This document shows positions 41,624-51,060 of a DNA stretch of 64,000 bases, in pieces. Where the stretch lies: assembly GCA_963575745.1 (NCBI GenBank), contig CAUYUJ010020159.1:124001-188000 (forward strand). The letters are read 5' to 3'. The notes beneath the pieces are model-generated. The model saw only the letters and a program-made list of their open reading frames with translations. It was not told the origin of the DNA and searched no databases. Source of the DNA: Prorocentrum cordatum. Taxonomy: Eukaryota; Sar; Dinophyceae; Prorocentrales; Prorocentraceae. Both the position numbers and the translations under genes were made by a program. Each line of letters starts with the position of its first letter. The stretch's first letter is position 1.

Positions 41624-41838
41624 CCGACTCTCTGACTCTCTCGCCCTGTCCCTCGCTTCTCCTGTTTGTGCATAAGTTCGTGCGTTCGCGCGCTCTTTCT
41701 TTCTTTCTTCATTTGTCTCTCTCTCTCTCTCCCCCTCTCCCTCTATCGCTCAAATTCCTTATCTGTCTCTCTCTTTCTCTCTTTCTCACTCTTTGAATGC
41801 CTCTGCTTCTCTCTCTATATCTCTCTCTCTCTGTCGCG

Positions 41839-41880
<42 letters not shown>

Positions 41881-41920
41881 AAATATATATACATATAACT
41901 CCGATGAGTTGAAGCCGTGC

Positions 41921-41923
<3 letters not shown>

Positions 41924-41995
<72 letters not shown>
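41924..41995 (+). repeat. 72-base poly(A) run
   Basis: An uninterrupted A run between 'gccgtgccat' and 'cgagactatg'. At the same place copy A has the A-rich but mixed word 'aaaaacatatacaacaaaagaa'. Either an expansion of that word, a retroposed tail, or a sequencing and assembly artefact. Confidence 0.9.
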
Positions 41996-41996
<1 letters not shown>

Positions 41997-42592
41997 GAGA
42001 CTATGATTTGCTGGGTGAGCTTTCATGGGGACCTCTGTGGAACGCCGCGGCCCTATCCTAAGCGGGAGCTCGACCCGATTTCGTCCAGATTTCGACCACC
42101 CTTCTTCACCCTGTCGTCCAAAGGTCGCCCAGATGTCGCCAGATGTAAAACAAGTCCAACATGTTCCACACACCATCCTCCAAACAGCAAGGAATTTGGG
42201 GACCCTCTGAGGCTTCCATGAAGGACCACATAATTCTTTGGCGCCGACGTCACCAACATGTACGCGAAACGCCCGGAGCCAATCTCAAGGACTGACCTAC
42301 GCGATCCCGAATCCCTTCTGAAACCAGCGCGTTCACATTCCAGCGTTCTGGCTGTACCTTCCTGTGGCCCCGCATGCAAACGTCCCAAGGGCCCAAACTG
42401 GGGCCACACAGGGACAACCGACCAGCACACGTTCCAGTCGATGCTCCGTGCGGGAGGCTTCCTGCGACGGCACGCCTGGGGACCGCCCTGATGCTTCCAC
42501 CCACGGGGCCCGAGCGAACTCTGGCCCGCACGTTTGTGTCTGCGGGCTGACGATGGGCTCCGCACCAAGCTCGATCGAGATGCACGTCTGTA

Positions 42593-42786
42593 GGAAGCCG
42601 AGCGAAGGCTGGCAAACCCGTGGCTGCTAAAACGGAACTCTGGGATTTTTGTATTTCAGTTTGTTTCTTCCGGGAGGCCGCTTGTTTACCACTGAGGGTG
42701 CTGAGCTTTATTCCAAGAGTTTGTGTTTTTCTTCCGGGAAGACCGTTTTAGCAGCCACGGATTTGCCAGCCCTCGCCCGGCTTCCG
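42593..42786. repeat. Foldback MITE 'GGAAGCCGGGC', copy 3
   Basis: Nearly identical to copy 2 because it lies within copy B of the duplication. Confidence 0.75.
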
Positions 42787-42947
42787 AGTCTGCACACTGT
42801 GCCCACTGCACGGCGAGGGGGGCACCGGCCCGAATATCGGCTCCCACATCGATGTTACACCTCTGGGCGCGCCCCGTCAGAAACAGCCCAGACGAGACGA
42901 GGCTGGGACAGATCGGAGATCTCTGAGGTCCTGGATGATGCATGGGT

Positions 42948-43299
42948 TATGGAGGCGGTCGTTCTCTACAGGGCCTCCAGAAGAGAAAAATTCAAAAGTT
43001 GTTTAAAACTTGGAAAAAAGTTGATTTGCTGATTTCCCAAAAAGTTGTTTTTTCTTGTGATCAGGGTTGCGCCGAAAAATCGTATTTGCATGTTATACAC
43101 GTCATACATGTTACTGTGCGTGAGACCGTCAGGCTGCACGCTGCAACGCGCGATGCTGGCTATCCTTGGGGGAGGCGGCGCGGGCGACAGCCCTGAGGAT
43201 GCGAGCTGGGAGGCGGCGCGGGCGACAGCCCTGAGGATATAAGAAGCACGCGGGAGGGGGGAGGGGAGAGGTTGGAGAGGCATGCCTTAGAGTTCGTCC
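42948..43299. other. No supported gene; small direct repeat
   Basis: The 31-bp word starting 'gggaggcggcgcgggcgacag' is present twice, at about 43169 and 43209. Nothing else is recognised. Confidence 0.5.
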
Positions 43300-43550
43300 A
43301 CGACGCATCCAAGACGGCACCATATGACCCCAGGATGGCTCAAGACAGCCCCAAGACGACCCAGGCGGCCCCCAAGATCGCCCAAATGGGCCCCAAGACA
43401 GCCCAAGAAACCCCCAGGACGGCCCAATGTAGTCCCAAGACGGCCCAATACTGCTTCTGGACGGCCCAAGAGGACCCCAAGACGGCCCAGCAAGACCCCA
43501 ACGCTGCCTAAGACGGCCCAGGAGGTCCCCGAGACGGCCCAAGGGAGCGA
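43300..43550. repeat. 'caagacggcccc' minisatellite
   Basis: Degenerate units of about 15 bp (ccaagacggcccaag and variants), sharing the CAAGACGGCCC word with the arrays at 50.4-51.0 kb. It lies 180 bp downstream of the stop codon of the large gene. Confidence 0.8.
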
Positions 43551-43733
43551 CGGAAAACGGCGAAAGCCATCAGGAGTAAGCAAAAAACAGCAGGAGCAAG
43601 AGCAGGAAGAGAAAGAGGCAAGAGGTGTGTTCCTCTCACCACCTCTGGAAGAAGAGGTGCCTGAAGGCACCGTCGCTGCGGGCAGGCGCCGAGGGCTCGG
43701 GCACGGCGTCTTCTGTAGCAGCACGCCAGGCCA

Positions 43734-45704
43734 TCAAGCCATCTCCACTATCTCCTTGAGCCGCAAGTCGAGCGGCGACTCGAACTGGAGGCCGATCTTG
43801 ACGTTGCGGAAAGTCCACTCGCGCATGTCTTTGTCAAGTTTCTTCGCGAACTTGTGGAGCCCCACCTCGTCGAGCTTGAACTGGTACCAGCCCAAGAGGA
43901 ACTGGGCCTCATGGATGTACAGCTGGACCTTCTTTGCAGCCATCTCGAGTTTGCTGGTGAAGTCATGGGGCTCATTCCTGTCGAAGAGATCTATGTTATC
44001 CGTGGCGGCCTTGCTCTTCGTCAGGAGCTTCTCGGCTAGTTTCTCCAGCTTCGTGCCGTCGAGCTTGAATAGGGTCTTCTTGGATAGCTTGAAGATCGTT
44101 GCCATGGTATCGTTACTGTTCTTGACCTTCGTCAGCCAACGCTCACCCTCGGGCTCCTGCTTCTTGGTCTCGGCATCGATGTCGCTGACGAGCTGGTTCG
44201 CCTCGTCGGTGAGCTTCGCGTAGTCGGCCTCATCCGCTGCCTTGAGCACCTGTGCCGAGCGTTGGAGCTCTTGTCCAGCCTGGGTGTTGTGCCAACCCTC
44301 CATGCCCGTGGTAGACTCTCTGGGGCCAGCTACTCCAGAACTAAGTGCCTTCAAAACCCGCATAGCATCAGGATGTTGCAGGCGGGACGAGTCGTCGACA
44401 CCCAAGTTCAAATACGCCGTGCGAATGTCATGTACATCGTAAGCCTTCGAAATCGCACAAAACTTCTGCGTGTACTTGTCATCGATGGGCCGCTTGAAAT
44501 CGCTGAAGCCGCAGACGGTTTTGCAGGAGTCGATCAACTGCTTGGCGCCATCCTTCATCCAGTTGGGCTCTGTATCTACACCGCTCAGAATAATGTCGAA
44601 GTGACTGTTCGCATCGAGGTCCACCTCGCCAGCGAAGGCCCTCACGTCCCGCACGGCCTGGGCGAAGTCATTGCAGTCTGAGCCGACCACTTCCTGAACC
44701 CACTGGGCATCGATGACACGCATCGCATCGATAAACTTGATCTTCACTCCAGCAGTTTGCGCCGCCTTGCTGTACCTCTCGACCTCTTCCTTGTACTTGG
44801 CGGCAGGGAAGATGGCGTACTCCAGGGAGGAGTTGGCTGAACTGATGATATCTTCTAAGGTCTTCAAGTCTACTTTGGAAAAGTCGGGAATCGCATCGCC
44901 GACGCTGGAATCTTGAGCGCGGAGCGGCGCCAGCGTCTTCTCTACGAAGTAGGTCAAAGCATTGCCGAAGGAAACTTTCAGGCTGGTCACCATCCCTTCT
45001 CGCACCTCATTGAAGAGCTTCTTGCCGTCCTCGAGGAGGGACTTCATCTCGGCAGCGCTCGGTAGATCGCCTTTGCCGTCCTTGATCTGTTCCAAGGACC
45101 CCATGACATCCATGTACTTCGGGAGGTTGTCCCTGGTAGACTGGCTCTTCTGCTTGATGTCTGCCACGATTGTGTCCCAGGACTTCGTGCCGACAAGGAC
45201 GGCGCCGGTTGCCTGCATGATCGTCACTCCGCTCTTGTCGCTCGTAGCGCTCATGCTGGGAGACACCAGTGTCAGGGCGTCAGCCAAGTGAGCGGTCTCG
45301 TTCGGCTTGCAGATCGTAGCCATCGCTCGCAGAACCCGCATGGACGGCAGAATGACTTGCAAGTACTTCTCCTGCAGATCCTCGGGCTTCTGAGACAAGG
45401 TGCTGACCGACCGACTGCAAAACATTAGGATCGTCTCGGTGGCAGCTGGCCCTGTGCTGATCAGCGGGATGAGGCAGTGCTGCAACAGGAGGTTCTGCAT
45501 GCGAGTAGCCTTTTCGGCGTGGCTGCCGTCTATCATGTAAAGGCAAGGGGACATCGGGTCAAAGATGGCATCGTCACCAGACGGCACGCTATCATCGCCG
45601 AGCTTCCACGGAACGATGGCGGCGAGTATGGTGGCAATGGCCTGCTGGTTCATCTGCGCGCTGAGGTGCCCCAGGTCGGCCAAGCGCCTCTCCAGGAGCT
45701 CATC
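43734..45704 (-). CDS. Large hypothetical protein, exon 4 (C-terminal 656 residues)
   Basis: The longest convincing coding segment in the window. It is open for 656 codons with balanced composition and a GC3 pattern unlike its flanks, ending in a TAA or equivalent stop at 43734-43736 after LRLKEIVEMA. It is predominantly alpha-helical and hydrophilic. Typical stretches are QMNQQAIATILAAIVPWKLG, NLLLQHCLIPLISTG and FKLSKKTLFKLDGTKLEKLA. There are no membrane spans, signal peptide or enzyme motif. The acceptor is placed at CTCCGAG|GATGAG because the frame is phase 0 there, and an in-frame TGA lies 24 bp upstream, within the intron. I do not recognise a described domain. It resembles large multi-exon hypothetical proteins that I recall from dinoflagellate genomes. 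Confidence 0.8.
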   Translation of the reverse strand, partial: DELLERRLADLGHLSAQMNQQAIATILAAIVPWKLGDDSVPSGDDAIFDPMSPCLYMIDGSHAEKATRMQNLLLQHCLIPLISTGPAATETILMFCSRSVSTLSQKPEDLQEKYLQVILPSMRVLRAMATICKPNETAHLADALTLVSPSMSATSDKSGVTIMQATGAVLVGTKSWDTIVADIKQKSQSTRDNLPKYMDVMGSLEQIKDGKGDLPSAAEMKSLLEDGKKLFNEVREGMVTSLKVSFGNALTYFVEKTLAPLRAQDSSVGDAIPDFSKVDLKTLEDIISSANSSLEYAIFPAAKYKEEVERYSKAAQTAGVKIKFIDAMRVIDAQWVQEVVGSDCNDFAQAVRDVRAFAGEVDLDANSHFDIILSGVDTEPNWMKDGAKQLIDSCKTVCGFSDFKRPIDDKYTQKFCAISKAYDVHDIRTAYLNLGVDDSSRLQHPDAMRVLKALSSGVAGPRESTTGMEGWHNTQAGQELQRSAQVLKAADEADYAKLTDEANQLVSDIDAETKKQEPEGERWLTKVKNSNDTMATIFKLSKKTLFKLDGTKLEKLAEKLLTKSKAATDNIDLFDRNEPHDFTSKLEMAAKKVQLYIHEAQFLLGWYQFKLDEVGLHKFAKKLDKDMREWTFRNVKIGLQFESPLDLRLKEIVEMA

Positions 45705-45881
45705 CTCGGAGAAGGCGGACGGACGTCATCGAAAGCACGGGGAGGGCGAGAACAAACACGGGGAGGAGAACGACGAGGAAGAAGAAGAAGGCAATCAGAA
45801 GGGCGAAGAGGGAGAATAAGAGGTGGAGGAGGAGCTTGGGGAAGAAGAGGGCCAGGGAGGAGGAGGATTGGCCATGGGCTC

Positions 45882-46310
45882 CTTGCGTGACGAGGGCCAG
45901 TACTCCTTGATCGCGCCGAGCTCATTCAGGCGCGCGTCGAGCTCCTCCCGCCTGCAAGCCATCACGTCCAGCTTGTTGAAGCTGACGATCTTGTCGACCA
46001 TGTCCATGTGGCGCTTGAAGGTGAAGTACGCGGGCGTGGGAGGCTTCTGCAAAGACATTTCGTCGAGCAGCTTCTTGGCGAAGCGCTCGTGGATGCCCGA
46101 CTGCTGATTCTCCATGACGCGGTCGAATGACAACAGCCTAATGTAGTCCTCGTCGCTGTGCCTCACGCGAGCGCCCTTATCTCCAGGCGAGACGAACGTC
46201 TTCCCAGAGAGCGACATGCCACCGTGCGACCTCTTGCCACCAGCGGTCTCGGCGCCGTCGAGGGCCGCTCGGATCCTGGAGCCACGCTGCTGCCCAGTGG
46301 GCCCGAGGCC
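45882..46310 (-). CDS. Large hypothetical protein, exon 3
   Basis: Frame open from 46397, clearly coding from GSRIRAALDGAET onwards: RHSDEDYIRLLSFDRVMENQ, HERFAKKLLDEMSLQKPPTP and KLDVMACRREELDARLNELG, ending KEYWPSSRK. The 3' boundary is CGCAAG|GAGCCC, a GA donor, because after it the frame turns into Pro/Ser-rich junk and stops, and only this site gives phase 0 to match exon 4. No GT site gives the right phase. Intron 3 is 177 bp (45705-45881). The 5' boundary is uncertain: CAGCAG|CGTGGC, CTCCAG|GATCCG or CTCAG|GCGGCC are possible. The segment is helical and charged. Confidence 0.7.
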
Positions 46311-46527
46311 GCCTGAGCACCCAGCTCTCACCGAAGCCGCTGGGCCGCCCCGCTCGCTCTGAGGACCTCTCGCAGACTGGTCATCGAAGCGCCGCACGTG
46401 CTCCTCTCGACGACCGACGGCTTCGACGTGCTCCTGTTTCGGACACCCCCACGGGGCCGCGGCCCACCCTTGAACGTATTATCTGGCTGCATGTATGCGA
46501 TGCAGGACTTTGACATTTTTGACGCTT

Positions 46528-47335
46528 CGCATGTCCCCACCAGCCCATCACCGACGCCCAGGCGCGTTGAGGTAATCAGGAAATGCGGGAGCAAAGAAGG
46601 GGATCTCCGATACGTGCGAAGGAGGGAGTGGGGAGAGGGATGATGCATAGGGTGATGAGGACTAGACGGATGATTAGGGGGATAATGGTGAAGACGAGAA
46701 AGAGCCCCGAAGTTCTCGGCCAGAGGTGAGTCGTTCGGGCCCCTCGGTTCCTGGTCGGGACGTGGGTCCTTCGGGCCCCTCAGTTCTGGGTCGGAGGTGA
46801 ATCGTTCGGGTCCCTAGGTAGGTTGTCTTGACACAGCTGGATTCCTCAAAGTAGGTTGTTTTGACACGGTTGGATTCCTCAAAGTAGGTTGTCTTGACAC
46901 GGCTGGATTCCTCAAAGTTGCTGTATCTCTATTAGAAACATCCCCACCAAAGCCTTGAGAAAACAGGGAGTGGCTGGATGCTTTTAATAGAGATACAACA
47001 ACTTTGAGGAATCCAGCCGTGTCAAGACAACCTACTTTGAGGAATCCAGCCGTGTCAAGACAACCTACTTTGAGGAATCCAGCCGTGTCAAGACAACCTA
47101 CCTAGGGACCCGAACGACTCACCTCCGACCGAGAACTGAGGGGCCCGAAAGACTCACCTCCCGACCAGGAATCGAGGGGCCCGCACGATTCACATCCGAC
47201 CGGGAGCCTACCCTTCTGGAGCCTTCCAGGGGCCTTCTTGGGGCCATCTTGGAGCCCCCTGGGTGCTCCCAAGAAAGGTTCCCAGGGACATCCGAAGGGG
47301 TGGATGGGGGAGGTGGCGGGGGGTGGAGGGGTCGC
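46528..47335 (+). repeat. Foldback element F1, copy 1 (inside intron 2)
   Basis: Two arms of about 205 bp (46721-46927 and 46994-47207) are reverse complements. Each arm carries three 33-bp units ('aggttgtcttgacac' + 'ggctggattcctcaaagt') and three roughly 35-bp units ('ggtgagtcgttcgggcccct' type). The loop has 'ccaccaaagccttgagaaaac'. Unpaired flanks extend the homology with 60360-61195, which is inverted relative to this copy. No coding capacity. Confidence 0.85.
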
Positions 47336-48019
47336 TGTCACCGCTTCCACCACATAGCTTGTATTACGTAGCCTGCATAACATAGCGTACACGACATAGT
47401 TTGCCCCAGGTAGATTGCATCGCACTACTTACACCGCCTATCTTACGCCACATATCCCACACATCCGCATTGCAATAGTGAACTGTTCGGGGCCCACGCT
47501 GGCAAACATGTGATCAGCTCTAGCATAATGTCTACATCCATCAGCGCATCAACGACTCAGAAAACCCGCATCTTAGGGTCAAAAAGCGTAGCGCTGAGTA
47601 TGACACGAGTGGTACGTGTGAGGGCGGAGGAGGAGGAGGAGGAAACGAGCAAGGATGAGGTGAATGCACAATTGCTTACCTTGCATATTGCGTACGTGCG
47701 ATCAACGGTCCATACATCATATGTGAATTTGTTTCTCATGTGGTCCCAAGAGGAGGAGCGCGTACGAATCTCGAACCACGCACGCAGGGGCGGCCCCATG
47801 ATGCGCTCCGGAGCTTCTGAGAGGCCGACGGGCAGCCCCAATGGGTCTCCAAGATACCTCCAGGAAGTCCCCAACAACCCCATAGCAGCCCTCAGGACAC
47901 GTGCAAGTCCCCCAAGAGCCCTCCAAGATATCGGGGTCGGAGTAGATGAGCGGAAGGTGGAGGGAATGGCGCAGGAGGGGGAGGGCGGTGAAGGATGGAA
48001 GGCGGTGTTGAGGAGGAGG
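47336..48019. other. Intron 2 sequence, no feature
   Basis: Short 'cacatagcttgtattacgtagc' words near 47350-47410. The plus-strand frame starting at 47510 is open because of the following repeat and is rejected. Confidence 0.45.
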
Positions 48020-48425
48020 GGGAGGAGTTGCTGGTTGTCGTGCTCTCCGAGGTCTCTTGGATCTCTTGGAGGGCTCTTGGGGGAATCTTGGGGGGTCTCT
48101 TGGTATGCTTTTTGGGAATCCCTTGGGATCTTGGATCTCTTGGGGTTCTCTTGGGATGCTCTTTTTTGGGGTCTTGCGATCTTGGATCTCTTGGAGCTCT
48201 TGGGGCTCTTGGGGAGCTCTCGGGGGCTCTTGATTATTGGATCTCTTGGGGCTATTGGGGGACTCTTGGGGGCTCTTGAGGGGCTCTTGAATGGGGGCTC
48301 TTGGATCTCTTGGGGGTCTCTTGGGGGTCTTTTGGTGATCTCTTGGGATCTTGGATATATTACATCTCTTGGGCTCTTGGGGGACCCCTGGGGGCTCTTG
48401 GATCTCTTGGTGGTCTTTGAGAATG
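48020..48425 (+). repeat. 'ggatctcttggg' degenerate tandem array in intron 2
   Basis: The words TCTTGGATCTCTTGG, GGGGCTCTTGG and similar recur every 9-12 bp. Read on the minus strand the units give 'PRDPQ/PKRS' peptides, continuing the reading frame of exon 2 past its likely end. That explains why the frame stays open. Confidence 0.8.
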
Positions 48426-48439
48426 CGTTTTTGGTGATA

Positions 48440-48974
48440 AGTCCTTTTCCACAGGTTGGGAACTCGCAGCGGGGGCGTCCAAGTCCTCCGCATCCTCGAC
48501 ATCGGACTCCATGACTTCGTCGGCCTCGTTGCTGCGGTCATCCTGGCCGACCAAGTTCTCCAAGCTGGTGGGAGGAGGGGTGCCCTGGGCATAGGCATCC
48601 AAACTCTCGCGGATCTTCTGATCGGTGAGCGTGCAGCACTTGAGCAGCTGCAGCATGCCTTTCTTCAGCTCCGCGTTCTGGCTCTTTTTCCAACTCGTGG
48701 ACACCTGACCCGCGTGGAGCACCCGCTCTCGTGGGCACAGCAGGTCGCTCTTGAACGCGTGCGAGTCGGTGTAGAACTCGTACTTGTAGCCCAGAGTCTC
48801 GCCCTCGTCATCCTTCAAGATGCCCTTGTAGCGCTTCCCGTTGGGTGCCATGAGGTCGTTCACGCGGAGGCCGATCTCACTGGGGTGCTTACTGTAGATG
48901 GACAGGAACTGAGCTGGCGTGAGCCCCCTCTTGTAGGCAATGACGCGGTACCCAACAGATGTGGCCAAACCAAC
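48440..48974 (-). CDS. Large hypothetical protein, exon 2
   Basis: Begins at CTGAAG|GTTGGT, phase 0, giving VGLATSVGYRVIAYKRGLTP, AQFLSIYSKHPSEIGLRVND and YKGILKDDEGETLGYKYEFY, a mixed beta/alpha segment. Then follow QLLKCCTLTDQKIRESLDAY and an acidic tail with EVMESDVEDAEDLDAP. The donor lies near 48430-48480. AAG|GACTTA (GA type) and CCT|GTGGAA (GT type) are both in phase 0, and the choice is open. Intron 1 is 167 bp (48975-49141), GT-AG. Downstream the frame runs into the tandem array of intron 2. Domain unknown. Confidence 0.75.
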
Positions 48975-49141
48975 CTTCAGAGGGTGCGAACGTGAAACAA
49001 CAAAACTAAGCATTATAACAGTATGCTTGTTTCCTGTCCTCCTTCCTCTTCCATCTCCGCCTCCTCTTCCCATTATTGTTCCTCCCTCGTGCCTCCCCTC
49101 CATCCCTCCTCGTCCTTGATAGTTCCACGAACCGCCGCAAC

Positions 49142-49621
49142 CTCTCCAAGTTGGATCCCCGTTGCGGTGTTGTGCGACATGCGGTCGTACATCTTCAGGC
49201 AGCCCACGAACGCACTCTGGACGGCCTTGTTGGACAAGCATAGTTGCGTGAACTCTGCGAAATTGTCCACATCGCACTCGTCGGCCAGGCCCGCGCAGAT
49301 GAACACCTCCTTGCAGGACAGGCAGCCCTGGTCGGTCACAATCTTGCCATCGACCAACTTGGCCGAGGCGTGGAACTGGCGCTCAGTCGCTGGCTTCTTG
49401 CACGTAGGGCAGTCGGCGCTCTTGAACTTCTTCGGAGGCTTCGCAGCGGGCTTCTCCACAGCAGCGTCGCCGGTCCTGGCCTTCTTGGGTGGCGGGCCGA
49501 CGGCGGGCGCAGCCTGTGCGGCTCCTGCGCCCCCTCTCCACGCGCCGACCATCTCATCCTCACAAGAATCAGGTTCCTGGCTGGGCTGGACGCCCTTGCC
49601 CTTCTTGCTGCGCCTGCCCAT
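49142..49621 (-). CDS. Large hypothetical protein, exon 1 with two Cys-X2-Cys motifs
   Basis: Starts at an ATG (49619-49621): MGRRSKKGKGVQPSQEPDSC, a basic then acidic leader. A Pro/Ala/Lys-rich linker follows (PPKKARTGDAAVEKPAAKPP, which could act as a nuclear-localisation signal), then CPTCKKPATER and, 30 residues on, CLSCKEVFICAG. The two Cys-X2-Cys pairs could hold one zinc ion. The exon ends CTTGGAGAG|GTTGCG (GT donor, phase 0) after 160 codons. The gene therefore encodes a protein of about 1,100-1,160 residues whose N-terminus may bind zinc and whose remaining length is helical. Its function is unknown. Confidence 0.75.
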
Positions 49622-49700
49622 GGCGCGCCAGGAGGTGACAGAGTAGCGTCAGGCGAAAAAATGGCGAGCTGGGCCGCTGGGCCCGCAGTGCCCGCTGTGA

Positions 49701-49712
49701 CACCTGCAAAAA
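49701..49712 (-). promoter_or_regulatory. Candidate trans-splice (spliced-leader) acceptor
   Basis: About 82 bp upstream of the ATG the minus strand reads CCTTTTTGCAG|GTG, a pyrimidine run with an AG. Dinoflagellate nuclear mRNAs receive a 22-nt spliced leader at such an AG. It could instead be the acceptor of an intron in the leader. Only full-length mRNA data can tell. Confidence 0.4.
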
Positions 49713-49759
49713 GGTTTGCGGCCGTAGTGGCTTTGAAATGATCGTCATCGCTGTCGTTT

Positions 49760-50384
49760 TAGTTTTCCAACTCGCCCCTGACCGCCCCGTCCTCTCCCTG
49801 CCTTGCCCCCCTCCTCTCGCCCCACCTCCTCTTCCTCCTCCCCCTCCCCCCCTCCATCTTCCACTGCAGCCGTTTCGATCAAGGGGCCTGCTCCTCGACT
49901 CCCTGCCCCGCCGCGTGCCTCCAGACCGAGGCGCAACCTAACAATCCACAAACGTGCGTACCAAACCACCCCATCACGGGCAGGGTGGCCCCAGGCGTTA
50001 TTTCACGTGTCAGAAGAGATCGACGGCACCCTGCTCTCAAGAAAATGCGTTGAATATTGTATCCAAGTTCAGGCGAAGCCACGAAGAAACGCCACTGACA
50101 TCTGCCCCGCGCAATCGTCAGAGGACACAGGATGCAGCAACATTAACACGAAAGCGCTTGGACGTAAATGTTATACCACTACAGTACTTGTTTCTACCAA
50201 ACCGTACTGTATCACACGAGGCTGGGCGACGATATTCCATTGTGCACAACCAAGGACAACGGGCGTATAACTGCCTGCACGCGTTTGGAGAGTGCGGGAG
50301 AGGAAGGGGCGGGGATGGAGAAGAGAAGCGGGGCATGAAGGGGCACGCGCGGACCGCAAAGGCGGCCCACCGAAACGGCCCCCC
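49760..50384. other. No supported gene
   Basis: A CCT-rich block at 49805-49865, then mixed sequence. Frames at 49954-50559 and 49803-50270 have no recognisable domain. Confidence 0.45.
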
Positions 50385-51060
50385 AATACGCTTCCCCAAT
50401 ACAGCCCCCCAAGACGGCCGCCCAAGACTGCCCCCCCTAGACGGCCCCCCAAAACTGCCCGCCAAGACGGCCCCCCCGAGACGACCCTCCAAGACGGCCC
50501 CCCAAGACGACAGAATGACCGCCGACCCGCGCAGAATGCTCTTGGGTCATTGGGCGTAATCCGCGGGCCTCCTCTCGGGCCCCCCAGGCGTCTCAGGTAA
50601 ACGCAACATGTTGTTACGCGGCTTTCCAAGACGCCCCCTCCCCCAAGACGGCCCCTCTCCCCCAAGACAGCGTCCCGAGACAACAGAATAACCGCCGACC
50701 CGCGCAGAATGCCCTTGGGTCATTAGGCGTAATCCGCGGGCCTCCTCTCGGGGCCCCCAGGCGTCTCAGGTAAATGCAACATGTTGTTTCGTTGTTTTCC
50801 AATGCGCCCCCCCCCCCCCCAAGACGGCCCCCCAAGACGCTTCCCCAATGCAGCCCCCCAAGACGGCCGCCCAAGACTGCCCCCCCAAGACGGCCCCCCA
50901 AGACTGCCCGCCAAGACGGCCCCCCCAAGACGACCCTCCAAGACGGCCCCCCAAGACGACAGAATGACCGCCGACCCGCGCAGAATGCTCTTGGGTCACT
51001 AGGCGTAATCCGCGGGCCTCTCCTCGGGCCCCCAGGCGAATGAAGTAAACGCAAAATTTT
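50385..51060 (+). repeat. Triplicated module with 13-bp 'aagacggcccccc' array
   Basis: Three tandem copies, at about 50385-50640, 50640-50800 and 50815-51060. Each has a block of 13-bp AAGACGGCCCCCC units, then 'gacagaat(g/a)accgccgaccc', 'gcagaatgc(t/c)cttgggtca', and 'ggcgtaatccgcgggcct' and 'aggtaaa(c/t)gcaa'. The middle copy has a very short 13-bp array. Long Pro/Arg/Lys frames on both strands result from the array. Confidence 0.85.

Larger units (their letters stand above)
40866..42947 (+). repeat. Tandem duplication, copy B
   Basis: Partner of 38261-40241 with longer (GGA)n and (TA)n tracts and a 72-A run. Copy B is followed by unrelated sequence ('tatggaggcggtcg') where copy A is followed by the GGCGCTCCGC foldback. 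Confidence 0.9.

Noticed and set aside
47510-48598. 334-codon plus-strand and 293-codon minus-strand ORFs
   Set aside because: Both are kept open by the 'ggatctcttggg' array within intron 2. Only the exon 2 part of the minus strand is coding-like.
50385-51060. Lys/Pro/Arg-rich ORFs on both strands
   Set aside because: Encoded by the 13-bp array and repeated in each of the three module copies.
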